DNA of 64,000 bases, taken from contig NZ_BDAC01000022.1 of NCBI RefSeq assembly GCF_002091635.1, positions 1-64,000 on the forward strand, read 5' to 3'. The stretch's first letter is position 1. Every line of letters starts with the position of its first letter. The position numbers and the translations under genes were made by a program. The stretch comes from Pseudomonas indica NBRC 103045. GTDB taxonomy: Bacteria; Pseudomonadota; Gammaproteobacteria; Pseudomonadales; Pseudomonadaceae. Of the stretch, positions 16,446 through 23,967 are shown one piece after another. A model generated the notes under the pieces. That model had not been told where the DNA came from. It made no database searches and saw only the letters and a list, made by a program, of their open reading frames with translations.

Positions 16446-17073
16446 ATCTGCCGCCGAGCCCCTGCCAATGCTTGCCGACCACCATGATGAAGCGCAGTTG
16501 CTGGGTGATCTTCTCTTCCGGGCGCAGGTGCGGGGGCAGGTCGGCGGCGGGAGGGTCGATCAGCTCCGGCAGGGTGGCGAAGACCGTTTTCACCACCAGG
16601 TCGGCGAAGACCTCCAGGGCCGGGTCGTCCAGGTGCGGAAGGCGGGCCATCAGGCGCAGGTCGGCGGCAAGGTCGCCGGTGATGCGCTGGCGCAGCTCAG
16701 CGATGGCCTGGCGCACCGGCTGCGAGCCGCCGTATTGCTCGCGGGCGAGGAAGAGAAACTGGCCACGGTTGGCGGCCACCGCGTCGAGGAAGATGCGCAC
16801 CGAAGCGTCGATCAACCCGCCGCGCTCGAACTCGTTCTGGCGGACCGCGCGAATGGTTTCGCGGAAGGTCTCGCCCACTTCGGCGACCAACGCCAGCCCG
16901 AGCGCATCCATGTCCGGAAAGTGCCGGTAGAAACCGGTCGGGACGATCCCGGCGCTGCGCGCCACTTCGCGCAGGCTCAGGCTGCCGAAGCCTCGCCCAC
17001 TGTCCATCAAGGTGCGGGCGGCATCCATCAGGGCCTTGCGGGTCTGCTGTTTCTGGGCACTGCGGGGCGACAT
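16444..17073 (-). CDS. desT: TetR-family regulator, DesT/FabR-like (fatty-acid desaturation control)
   Basis: 209 residues. The N-terminal helix-turn-helix (about 28-52) reads LSLREVARSAGIVPTGFYRHFPDMDALG. This, together with the VAEVGETFRETIRAVRQNEFERGG segment, closely resembles DesT/FabR, which sense unsaturated versus saturated acyl-CoA and repress desaturase genes. The C-terminal ligand domain is of normal length. The desaturase genes (desC/desB) that I recall next to desT in P. aeruginosa are not beside it here. The symbol is given on family resemblance; the target genes are not in the window. Confidence 0.65.
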   Translation of the reverse strand: MSPRSAQKQQTRKALMDAARTLMDSGRGFGSLSLREVARSAGIVPTGFYRHFPDMDALGLALVAEVGETFRETIRAVRQNEFERGGLIDASVRIFLDAVAANRGQFLFLAREQYGGSQPVRQAIAELRQRITGDLAADLRLMARLPHLDDPALEVFADLVVKTVFATLPELIDPPAADLPPHLRPEEKITQQLRFIMVVGKHWQGLGGR

Positions 17074-17190
17074 GGCGATGACTGCCGAGGCGAACGGAAT
17101 TGGCGCCGCACTTTAGCAAAGGGGTGTTTCAGGCGTCGAACTGGCTTTGGTTTGGCTGCGGTGCTGTGAAGCGGGAGGGATGAGGGGAAA

Positions 17191-17223
17191 GAAAAAAGCC
17201 CGGTCCAACGGCCCCGGGCTTTT
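17191..17223 (-). terminator. Terminator of the repeat-protein gene
   Basis: The 10-bp inverted repeat AAAAGCCCGG (17194-17203) / CCGGGCTTTT (17214-17223) lies 23 bp past the leftward stop codon. On the leftward strand it is followed by a run of T. The same structure could also work rightward. Confidence 0.82.
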
Positions 17224-17245
17224 CTACTGCGGCGGTCGCCGCGGC

Positions 17246-17692
17246 TTACACCACACGATGGCGTTCCAGCAGACGGTCGGCACCACCCTCGGCGACGCGG
17301 TTGGCGCCGGTGCGGTCGAAGCCATCTTCGGCAACGCGGTTTTCCAGGGTGCGGTCGTAGCCGTCTTCGGCGACGCGGTTGACGCCGGTGCGATCAGAGC
17401 CATCTTCGGCAACGCGGTTTTCCAAGGTACGGTCATAGCCGTCTTCGGCTACCTGGTTGGTCCGGGTGCGGTCGAAACCGTCTTCCGCGATGCGGTTACG
17501 TTCCAGCACGCGGTCGGAACCGCCTTCGGCGAGCCCGCCGCCCAGGGGAGTGCGGTCGAAACCGTTTTCCTTGAGGACTTCGCTGCCACCCTTGGCTTCA
17601 CCCAGCAGGGGTTGCGGTTGGGTTTCCGGCAGAGCGAAGGCGTGTGCCGTGACGAGACTGAAGGCAAGGCCGAGGATCAATTTGCTGTTCAT
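17246..17692 (-). CDS. Secreted protein of tandem 13-residue repeats (function unknown)
   Basis: 148 residues. The signal peptide MNSKLILGLAFSLVTAHAFA is followed by a mature protein almost wholly made of 13-residue units of the form RVAEDGxDRTxxN. Seven units run from LAEGGSDRVLERN through RIAEDGFDRTRTN, QVAEDGYDRTLEN, RVAEDGSDRTGVN, RVAEDGYDRTLEN and RVAEDGFDRTGAN to RVAEGGADRLLER. Units with LEN alternate with RTN/GVN/GAN, giving a 26-residue (78-bp) higher period. The repeats are rich in Asp, Glu and Arg and have no Cys in the mature part. No known family is recognised. It is a single leftward gene with its own terminator; the export route would be Sec. Confidence 0.75.
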   Translation of the reverse strand: MNSKLILGLAFSLVTAHAFALPETQPQPLLGEAKGGSEVLKENGFDRTPLGGGLAEGGSDRVLERNRIAEDGFDRTRTNQVAEDGYDRTLENRVAEDGSDRTGVNRVAEDGYDRTLENRVAEDGFDRTGANRVAEGGADRLLERHRVV

Positions 17693-17905
17693 GTTGGGGC
17701 CTCCATGGAGGGAATCGAGTGAGTACGCTGCATAGGCTACTCGCGCGGGGAAATTGGAGAAGAAGAACGGGCTGATAGTGGAAATCGACGCGAGTGATTG
17801 AAGGTGAAGCCCTTGTGCGGCGCGGCTTTCGGCGAAATCGAGCGGTATTTGGTGGGGCTGTCCGGTTGGACAGGTTTTGATGGCTGGGGGCCAGCGGGCG
17901 GATAT

Positions 17906-17930
17906 GAAAAAGGCAGCCCGAAGGCTGCCT
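17906..17930 (-). terminator. Terminator of the actP operon
   Basis: AGGCAGCC (17911-17918), loop CGAA, GGCTGCCT (17923-17930); on the leftward strand it is followed by five T. It lies 22 bp past the actP stop codon. Confidence 0.85.
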
Positions 17931-17952
17931 GGGGTGTCGCGAGGGGGCGCGA

Positions 17953-19611
17953 TCAGTGAGCGACTGCGCCGGAAGCGCCGTAGCCGGTCTGCGAGCGGAT
18001 GAACTGCGGCAGGAAGCGTGCACGTTCTTCTTCGGCGGCATTCGACTTGTCGGTGACGGAGAAGAACCAGACCCCGGCGAAGGCAACGATCATCGAGAAC
18101 AAGGCCGGATATTCGTAGGGGAAGATCGCCTGGGCGTTGCCCAGCACCTGCACCCAGACGGTCGGGCCGAGGATCATCAGGGTCACCGCGGTGATCAGGC
18201 CCATCCAGCCGCCGATCATCGCGCCGCGGGTGGTCAGGTTCTTCCAGTACATGGAGAGGATCAGCACCGGGAAGTTGCAGCTGGCGGCGATGGAGAACGC
18301 CAGGCCGACCATGAAGGCGATGTTCTGCTTCTCGAACAGGATGCCGAGGACGATCGCCAGCACGCCGAGGGCGACGGTGGTGATCTTCGACACACGCAGT
18401 TCATCCTTCTCGTTGGCCTTGCCCTTCTTCAGCACGCTGGCGTAGAGGTCGTGGGAGACCGCCGAGGCGCCGGCCAGGGTCAACCCGGAGACCACCGCGA
18501 GGATGGTGGCGAAGGCCACGGCCGAGATGAAGCCGAGGAACAGGCTGCCGCCCACCGCGTTGGCCAGGTGCACCGCGGCCATGTTGTTGCCGCCGAGCAG
18601 GGCGCCGGTGGCGTCCTTGAAGGCGGGGTTGGTGCTGACCAGCAGGATCGCGCCGAAGCCGATGATGAAGGTCAGGATGTAGAAGTAGCCGATGAAGCCG
18701 GTGGCGTAGAACACGCTCTTGCGTGCTTCCTTGGCGTCGGCGACGGTGAAGAAGCGCATCAGGATGTGCGGCAGGCCGGCGGTACCGAACATCAGCGCAA
18801 GGCCCAGGGAGATGGCCGACAGCGGGTCTTTCACCAGGGTGCCGGGGCTCATGATCGCCTCGCCCTTGGCGTGCACCTTGACCGCTTCGGCGAACAGGGT
18901 GCCGAAGTCGAAGCCGACGTGCTTCATCACCATCACGGCCATGAAGGTCGCGCCGGAGAGCAGCAGGACGGCCTTGATGATCTGTACCCAGGTGGTCGCC
19001 AGCATGCCGCCGAACAGCACGTAGAGCACCATCAGGATGCCCACCAGCACCACGGCGACGTGGTAGTTGAGGCCGAACAGCAGTTCGATCAGCTTGCCGG
19101 CGCCGACCATCTGCGCAATCAGGTAGAAGGCCACCACCACCAGCGAGCCGCTGGCCGACAGGGTGCGGATTTCCTTCTGCTTGAGGCGATAGGAGGCCAC
19201 GTCGGCGAAGGTGTACTTGCCCAGGTTGCGCAGGCGTTCGGCGATCAGGAAGAGGATCACCGGCCAGCCGACCAGGAAGCCGATCGAGTAGATCAGGCCG
19301 TCGTAGCCGGAGGTGAACACCAGCGCGGAAATGCCCAGGAAGGATGCCGCCGACATGTAGTCGCCGGCGATCGCCAGGCCGTTCTGGAAGCCGGTGATAC
19401 CTCCGCCGGCGGTGTAGAAGTCGGCGGCCGAGGTGTTGCGCTTGGACGCCCAGTAGGTGATGCACAGGGTGGCGCCGACGAAGGCGATGAACATCACGAT
19501 GGCGGAAACATTCAGCGGCTGGCGCTGCACCTCGCCTTCGAGGGCGCCGGCGGCCCAGAGGGACGGAGCCAGCACGAGCAGGGCAAGGCCGGAGAGCAGG
19601 CGGGCGATCAT
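17953..19611 (-). CDS. actP: Cation/acetate symporter
   Basis: 552 residues of the sodium:solute symporter family. A cleavable-looking N-terminus ([23 protein letters not shown]) precedes about 13 transmembrane segments. ActP-specific stretches include [42 protein letters not shown] (about 53-95). It imports acetate and other short carboxylates with a cation across the inner membrane. The frame is open far upstream, but the ATG at 19611 is chosen because it starts the signal-like segment and overlaps the DUF485 stop by 4 bp. Pairing with a DUF485 protein is the standard yjcH-actP arrangement. Confidence 0.94.
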   Translation of the reverse strand: MIARLLSGLALLVLAPSLWAAGALEGEVQRQPLNVSAIVMFIAFVGATLCITYWASKRNTSAADFYTAGGGITGFQNGLAIAGDYMSAASFLGISALVFTSGYDGLIYSIGFLVGWPVILFLIAERLRNLGKYTFADVASYRLKQKEIRTLSASGSLVVVAFYLIAQMVGAGKLIELLFGLNYHVAVVLVGILMVLYVLFGGMLATTWVQIIKAVLLLSGATFMAVMVMKHVGFDFGTLFAEAVKVHAKGEAIMSPGTLVKDPLSAISLGLALMFGTAGLPHILMRFFTVADAKEARKSVFYATGFIGYFYILTFIIGFGAILLVSTNPAFKDATGALLGGNNMAAVHLANAVGGSLFLGFISAVAFATILAVVSGLTLAGASAVSHDLYASVLKKGKANEKDELRVSKITTVALGVLAIVLGILFEKQNIAFMVGLAFSIAASCNFPVLILSMYWKNLTTRGAMIGGWMGLITAVTLMILGPTVWVQVLGNAQAIFPYEYPALFSMIVAFAGVWFFSVTDKSNAAEEERARFLPQFIRSQTGYGASGAVAH

Positions 19612-19919
19612 TTCTTCACCTCGTCGAGGATGGCGGCGTTGAGTTCGTCGAACTCGCCGTTGGCACGGTAGACGTAGATGCCGGTGAGCACGAAGGCGGC
19701 GAGGATCAGGCCGACGCCGATGGGGATGCCCCAGGTGGTGGTGGAATCGGGACTGATGCGCGTGCCGAGTACCTGGGGCTCGAAGGCGATCAGCAGGATG
19801 AAGGCGAGATACAGGCCGAGCATCACGGCGGACAGCAGCCAGGCGAAACGCTCGCGCTTGCCGACCAGCTCCTGGAAGCGCGGATTGCTTTGAATGCGCG
19901 CGTAGATGGGATCTTGCAT
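19608..19919 (-). CDS. yjcH: DUF485 inner-membrane protein (YjcH), partner of ActP
   Basis: 103 residues with two transmembrane segments (about 26-47 and 66-86). It carries the DUF485 signature [32 protein letters not shown] near the N-terminus. It is nearly always encoded just before actP and is thought to assist the symporter; its biochemical role is unknown. It is the first gene of the leftward pair. Its ribosome site GGAGG lies in the 3' arm of a hairpin. Confidence 0.92.
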   Translation of the reverse strand: MQDPIYARIQSNPRFQELVGKRERFAWLLSAVMLGLYLAFILLIAFEPQVLGTRISPDSTTTWGIPIGVGLILAAFVLTGIYVYRANGEFDELNAAILDEVKK

Positions 19920-19928
19920 GGGGGTGGA

Positions 19929-19950
19929 CCTCCACTTGTACTTGTGGAGG
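19929..19950 (-). promoter_or_regulatory. Hairpin that would sequester the yjcH ribosome-binding site
   Basis: Read leftward, CCTCCAC (19950-19944), an 8-base loop AAGTACAA and GTGGAGG (19935-19929) form a perfect 7-bp stem. The GGAGG in the 3' arm is the only good Shine-Dalgarno sequence and sits 9 bases from the ATG at 19919. Folding would hide it. Confidence 0.6.
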
Positions 19951-20050
19951 CCACTCTATAGGGTCCCGCTCCGGCTTCCAGGCGACTTTAGTCGGGACCA
20001 GACGTTAGTCGTAGCCGCTCTGCAAAAGGCCTTTGCGGGCTTTCGACGAC

Positions 20051-20584
20051 TCAGCCGAGGCCGTCCAGCAGGCTGGCCATGTCGTCGGCGTGTTCTTCCT
20101 CCTGGGCCAGGATGTCTTCGAAAATGCGCCGGGTGGTGGGGTCGTGCTCGCCGAGGTACTGGATGATCTCGCGGTAGCTGTCGATGGCGATGCGCTCGGC
20201 CACCAGGTTCTCGACGATCATCTCGCGCAGGTTGGCGCCTTCGACGTACTGCGCGTGGGAGCGTCGGGTCAGTCCTTCGGGGTTGAAGTCCGGCGCTCCG
20301 CCGAGCTGCACGATGCGCTCGGCCAGACGGTCGGCATGCTCCAGTTCCTGTTCGGCATGTTCGAGAAACTCGTCGGCGGCGACGCTGGCCTTCAGGCCGC
20401 TGGCCATGTGGTAGTGGCGGCGGTAGCGCAGGTTGCAGACCAGTTCGGTGGCCAGCGCTTCGTTGAGCAGCCGCAGCACGGTCTCCCGGTCGGCGGTGTA
20501 GCCTTCGGTCACCGCACCGTTCTCCACGTGCTGGCGGGCGCGTTCGCGCAGCGTCTGGACGTCGGTCAACTGCACATGGCTCAT
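20051..20584 (-). CDS. Ferritin-like / bacterioferritin-family protein
   Basis: 177 residues, mostly helical. The four-helix di-iron pattern is visible: Glu in LLNEALATELVCNLRYRRHYH (about 40-60), EFLEHAEQELEHADRLAERI (ExxH, about 73-92), ENLVAERIAIDSYREI (about 122-138) and DILAQEEEHADDM (ExxH, about 157-169). This is the bacterioferritin/Dps-like ferroxidase arrangement. Likely roles are iron storage or oxidant protection; it is not the canonical bfrA or bfrB sequence. Cytoplasmic, single leftward gene. Confidence 0.8.
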   Translation of the reverse strand: MSHVQLTDVQTLRERARQHVENGAVTEGYTADRETVLRLLNEALATELVCNLRYRRHYHMASGLKASVAADEFLEHAEQELEHADRLAERIVQLGGAPDFNPEGLTRRSHAQYVEGANLREMIVENLVAERIAIDSYREIIQYLGEHDPTTRRIFEDILAQEEEHADDMASLLDGLG

Positions 20585-20639
20585 GGTTTTTCTCCTCGAC
20601 TAAATCAGGGTTCGAGTCCGGCTCTTGCGGTCGGTACGG

Positions 20640-20792
20640 TCAGGATTCGCTTCGTGGGCCGCTCTTGTCGCGGGGTTGTCCGGCGGGATGCGGAATGGTC
20701 TGCCGGTCGGGCGGCAAGGGCGCATGGGCATCGCCCGGCAACAGGTCCGGCTGGTTCGGGTCGGGGCGTGAGGCCGGTGCATCAGGTGACAT
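20640..20792 (-). CDS. Small proline-rich protein of 50 residues, unknown
   Basis: An open frame of 50 codons reads MSPDAPASRPDPNQPDLLPG at its start and ends KSGPRSES. It has a strong ribosome site (GAGGAGGG, 5 bases before the ATG). Composition is about one-quarter proline with many Asp/Arg; it is hydrophilic and likely disordered, with no signal peptide or Cys. It lies 55 bp before the ferritin-like gene, on the same strand, so the two may be co-transcribed. Support is the ribosome site, position and G/C-ending codons; conservation was not checked. Confidence 0.5.
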   Translation of the reverse strand: MSPDAPASRPDPNQPDLLPGDAHAPLPPDRQTIPHPAGQPRDKSGPRSES

Positions 20793-20845
20793 GATCCCTC
20801 CTCGGGCGCGGCCTGGCCGAGCCCGTTACGGGTGGCGATGTCCGA

Positions 20846-21250
20846 TCAGCTCAGCGCGCGGATCAGTTCGTCCTTGCGCATCTTGGAGCGGCCGCGCACG
20901 TCGCGTTCGCGGGCGCGCTGCATCAGTTCGTCGCGGGTCATGTCGGTGAGCGAGGTGCTGCGCGACGTGGAGCGCGAGCGGGCCGATGCCGAGCCGCGGT
21001 TCGGCGAATGGCCGTGCTTGGTGGCCACCGCGCGGCGGGCCGAGTCCTTGCGGTCGGCGCGCTTGGCCGTCTCGCTTTTCTTCCGCCCGGAGCCGCCCTT
21101 CTCGCCGCCGCCGGATTGCTTGTTCACCGTCGCCCAGGCACGCGCCTCGGCCTCGCCTTCGGAAACGCCACGCTTTTCGTAGCTCTCCTCGATGTGTTCG
21201 GCCTTGCGCTTCTGTTTGTCGGTGTACTTGGATTTCTCACCCCGTGGCAT
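20846..21250 (-). CDS. Plasmid-stabilization-like basic protein with C-terminal Rho-N/SAP-like motif
   Basis: 134 residues, very basic. The N-terminus MPRGEKSKYTDKQKRKAEHI and the following EESYEKRGVSEGEAEARAWATVNKQSGG stretch are typical of small proteobacterial proteins labelled plasmid stabilization protein. A Ser/Arg/Lys-rich low-complexity middle leads to LTDMTRDELMQRARERDVRGRSKMRKDELIRALS (about 100-134), which has the helix-extended-helix look of a Rho N-terminal or SAP nucleic-acid-binding motif. The ATG at 21250 follows GGAG at good spacing and is preferred to an upstream codon at 21268. DNA or RNA binding is inference; a plasmid role is not implied. Confidence 0.7.
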   Translation of the reverse strand: MPRGEKSKYTDKQKRKAEHIEESYEKRGVSEGEAEARAWATVNKQSGGGEKGGSGRKKSETAKRADRKDSARRAVATKHGHSPNRGSASARSRSTSRSTSLTDMTRDELMQRARERDVRGRSKMRKDELIRALS

Positions 21251-21346
21251 GGGAAGTCTCCTCTGCAAAGGGAGTACATAGGGTTCGACTGCCCACTGCC
21301 GTAAAGTTTCGCGCCGGCCGCCCGGTGGTGCGGCCGGCGCGGGCCG

Positions 21347-21688
21347 TCAGGTGCGGGCGGCGCGTTCGTGGCGTTCCATTTCTTCGCAGGTCATGAAGCC
21401 CTTGCCATCGACCACGCCGGCGGCGTTAAAGCTGACGTGGTAGGGCTGCTGGTGGCCGTCGCGGTTGAGGACGTAGTTGTTACAGGTCCCTTCTACGTTC
21501 GTGCGCTGCATCTCCGTCGAGGGCGGACCGCCGATCTCTCGGACTTGTTGCTTGCTCATGCCCTTGTCCACCTGCTTGACCAGGGGCTCGTTGCGGAAGG
21601 TGACGTAATCGACCGGATTCTCGACCTTGGTGGCGCAACCCGCCACCGAAGCCAGCACCCCTGCCGCCAGAAGAAGTGGCTTGAACAT
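21347..21688 (-). CDS. osmE: Osmotically inducible lipoprotein OsmE
   Basis: 113 residues. The lipoprotein signal peptide has lipobox VAGC (Cys at about 18), followed by a small SmpA/OmlA-type domain with YVTFRNEPLVKQVDKGMSKQQVREIGGPPS. Length and wording match OsmE. It is predicted to be outer-membrane-anchored and induced by osmotic stress or stationary phase; the molecular role is unknown. A two-Cys pair (GTCNNY, FMTCEE) may form a disulfide. Confidence 0.88.
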   Translation of the reverse strand: MFKPLLLAAGVLASVAGCATKVENPVDYVTFRNEPLVKQVDKGMSKQQVREIGGPPSTEMQRTNVEGTCNNYVLNRDGHQQPYHVSFNAAGVVDGKGFMTCEEMERHERAART

Positions 21689-21864
21689 GTCGTGGCTCCT
21701 CTCGTGAGCATCGTTGGGTTGACACTCTTTTGGAGCCGGGACGGCAATGGGAAGTTCGTCGTAGTCGCCAGGATCGGAGGCCGCGCGTATGCTGTGCGGC
21801 CCTCTGTTTCGCGCCTTGCACGCGGGCGGGGCCTCATGTCCAGTAGTCCGGGGAGCGTGTTTCC

Positions 21865-22764
21865 ATGGTGGCGGTACAGGCGATTCTGCCGATCTTTGGC
21901 CTGATTGTGCTGGGCTATCTGCTCGGCTGGCGGCAGTGGTTGAGCACGGAGGCGGCCACCGGCCTGGCCAGCATCACCTTCAAGCTGTTCATGCCGGCCG
22001 TGCTGTTCGTCGGCATCGCCAAGGCCTCGTTGGGCGATGGCTTGTCGCCGTTCCTCCTGCTGGCCTATTTCGCTCCGGTGCTGGTGGTGTTCGGTCTGGT
22101 CAATCTGGTTGCCCACCGCCGGCGCGGCGGCGCCACGCCGCTGGGCCTGACCGCCGCCTATTCGAATAACGTGCTGGTGGGCATTCCCCTGGTGACCACG
22201 CTGCTCGGCGTAGAAAATCTCGTCTACGTCTTCGCCATCCTGGTGTTCCACAGCCTGGTGCTGTTTTCCCTGCACAGCTTCTATGCCGCGTTCGGCGGCA
22301 GCGAGCGGGTGGATGGGCGTGCCTTGCTGAAGAACCTGGCCAACCCGCTGATCATCGGCCTGTTGCTGGGCGCCTTGCTCAATCTGTCCGGCGTGGCGCT
22401 GCCGGATTCGCTATGGCGGATGTTCACCTGGTTGTCCCAGGCCGCCTTGCCCTGTGCGCTCATCGTGCTGGGCATCAGCCTGTCGCGCTATCGCCTGCGC
22501 CCGAGTGCGGCGGTGCTGGCGCTGACCACCGCCAAGCTGCTGCTCTTCCCACTCATGGTGTGGTGGCTGAGCGGCCTGCTGCCGGGCCTCAACCAGGCGG
22601 CACGGACGGTGCTGGTGTTGATGGCTGCCTGCCCCACCGGGGTCAACGTGCTGGCCTTCGTCAAGACGCCGGAAGACAGCCGCACGGTCAGCTCGGCGGT
22701 GTTCCTCTCCACGGTGCTGGCGGCCGTCACCCTGCCGCTGTGGATGCACGCGATAGGGTCCTGA
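21865..22764 (+). CDS. AEC-family auxin efflux carrier-like transporter
   Basis: 299 residues and about ten hydrophobic segments in two five-helix halves: PIFGLIVLGYLLGWRQWLS at the start, and ALIVLGISLSRYRLRPS and MAACPTGVNVLAFVKTP in the second half. The bacterial AEC family moves malate, malonate and other carboxylates across the inner membrane; the substrate is not known. It is divergent from osmE across 176 bp. Confidence 0.85.
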   Translation: MVAVQAILPIFGLIVLGYLLGWRQWLSTEAATGLASITFKLFMPAVLFVGIAKASLGDGLSPFLLLAYFAPVLVVFGLVNLVAHRRRGGATPLGLTAAYSNNVLVGIPLVTTLLGVENLVYVFAILVFHSLVLFSLHSFYAAFGGSERVDGRALLKNLANPLIIGLLLGALLNLSGVALPDSLWRMFTWLSQAALPCALIVLGISLSRYRLRPSAAVLALTTAKLLLFPLMVWWLSGLLPGLNQAARTVLVLMAACPTGVNVLAFVKTPEDSRTVSSAVFLSTVLAAVTLPLWMHAIGS

Positions 22765-22859
22765 TCCGTTGTCTTGCCGCCTTCGTGGATCGATGGCGGC
22801 GAACCCCGGCAGGAGCGGGCGGGTCAGAACAGAGACAGCGCCAATCGAGGAGAACGCTC

Positions 22860-22946
22860 ATGCTGAAATTCATCGGTGGCACCGCAGGCGTCATTTTCAT
22901 CATCGGTCTGATCGTGGTGATTGCCCTGTTCAAGCTGCTGTTCTGA
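22860..22946 (+). CDS. 28-residue single-pass membrane peptide
   Basis: A short frame, MLKFIGGTAGVIFIIGLIVV followed by IALFKLLF, preceded by GAGGAG 7 bases before the ATG. It is one continuous hydrophobic helix with Lys near each end, so it would insert in the inner membrane. It lies between the AEC transporter (95 bp upstream) and the lipase gene. The ribosome site and clean membrane-helix composition support it as real; function unknown. Confidence 0.6.
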   Translation: MLKFIGGTAGVIFIIGLIVVIALFKLLF

Positions 22947-23075
22947 TCCAGCCGTCCCAGGCGGCAACCATCCACGAGCTTCCGACGCCGCCGCTCGGCG
23001 GCGTTGGCGACTGTGGCCAACGATGCGGGCGTAACGCGGTCCGATGACGGTAACCGGTCTTTTCGGAGCGACGAG

Positions 23076-23963
23076 ATGGCGCTGAACGCGAGAACCCGCT
23101 TTCCCCTGGTCTTGGTCCACGGCCTGCTCGGCTTCGTCCGGGTGGCCGGCTATCCCTACTGGTTCGGCATCGACAGTGCGCTGCGGCGGCACGGCGTACA
23201 GGTGTTCCTGCCACGGGTGTCGGCGGTGCACTGCAACGAGCTGCGTGGGGAGCAATTGCTCGAGCAGATACCTGCGATCCTCGCCAGCAGCGGCGCCGAA
23301 CGGGTGCACCTGATCGGCCACAGCCAGGGCGCCCTGACCGCCCGCTACGTGGCGGCCCGCCGTCCGGAGTGGGTCGCGTCGGTCACCTCGGTGGCCGGGC
23401 CCAACCAGGGCTCCGAACTGGCCGATTACCTGCAGTTGAAGCTGGGCCTGGATACCCCGCGCGAACGCTTGTTCCGAGGTGCTATCGAAGGTGTGGCGAA
23501 GCTGATGGATCGCCTGGACCGCCGCGATGAGCGCATCCGTCTGCCCCAGGACGTGCTTGCCTCGCGCCAGGCGCTGACCCAGCAAGGCGTGGCGGCCTTC
23601 AACGCCAAGTATCCCCAGGGCCTGCCGGAGGTGTGGGGCGGCGAGGGTCCCGAGGAGGTGAACGGCGTGCGTTATTACTCCTGGTCCGGCACCTTGCAGC
23701 CGGCGACCGACCGCGGACGCAACCGCTTCGATGCCTCCCATGCACTGTGCCGGCGTTTGTCGCGCTGCTTCCAGATCGAGAAGGGGCAGAACGATGGCAT
23801 GGTCGGGCGCTTCAGTTCTCACCTGGGCAAGGTGATCCGCTCGGACTATCCGCTGGATCATCTGGACATCATCAACCAGACCGCCGGCGCCGTCGGCCAG
23901 GGCATCGATCCGGTGGCGTTGTTCGTCGAGCATGCGGCGCGCCTGCGCGAGGCGGGGCTTTAG
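23076..23963 (+). CDS. Triacylglycerol lipase, family I.1, without signal peptide
   Basis: 295 residues with an alpha/beta-hydrolase core. The oxyanion segment LVLVHGLLGF is near residue 12, nucleophile elbow GHSQG near 81, catalytic Asp in EKGQNDGMVGRFSSHLG and catalytic His in YPLDHLDIIN near the C-terminus. It resembles the Pseudomonas fragi lipase throughout, including the C-terminal VEHAARLREAGL. The ATG at 23076 is chosen from GGAGCGACGAG upstream. There is no hydrophobic leader in any in-frame upstream region, unlike LipA/LipC of P. aeruginosa. Three Cys remain and the usual disulfide pair is not evident. No lif foldase gene adjoins. Confidence 0.88.
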   Translation: MALNARTRFPLVLVHGLLGFVRVAGYPYWFGIDSALRRHGVQVFLPRVSAVHCNELRGEQLLEQIPAILASSGAERVHLIGHSQGALTARYVAARRPEWVASVTSVAGPNQGSELADYLQLKLGLDTPRERLFRGAIEGVAKLMDRLDRRDERIRLPQDVLASRQALTQQGVAAFNAKYPQGLPEVWGGEGPEEVNGVRYYSWSGTLQPATDRGRNRFDASHALCRRLSRCFQIEKGQNDGMVGRFSSHLGKVIRSDYPLDHLDIINQTAGAVGQGIDPVALFVEHAARLREAGL

Positions 23964-23967
23964 CGGA

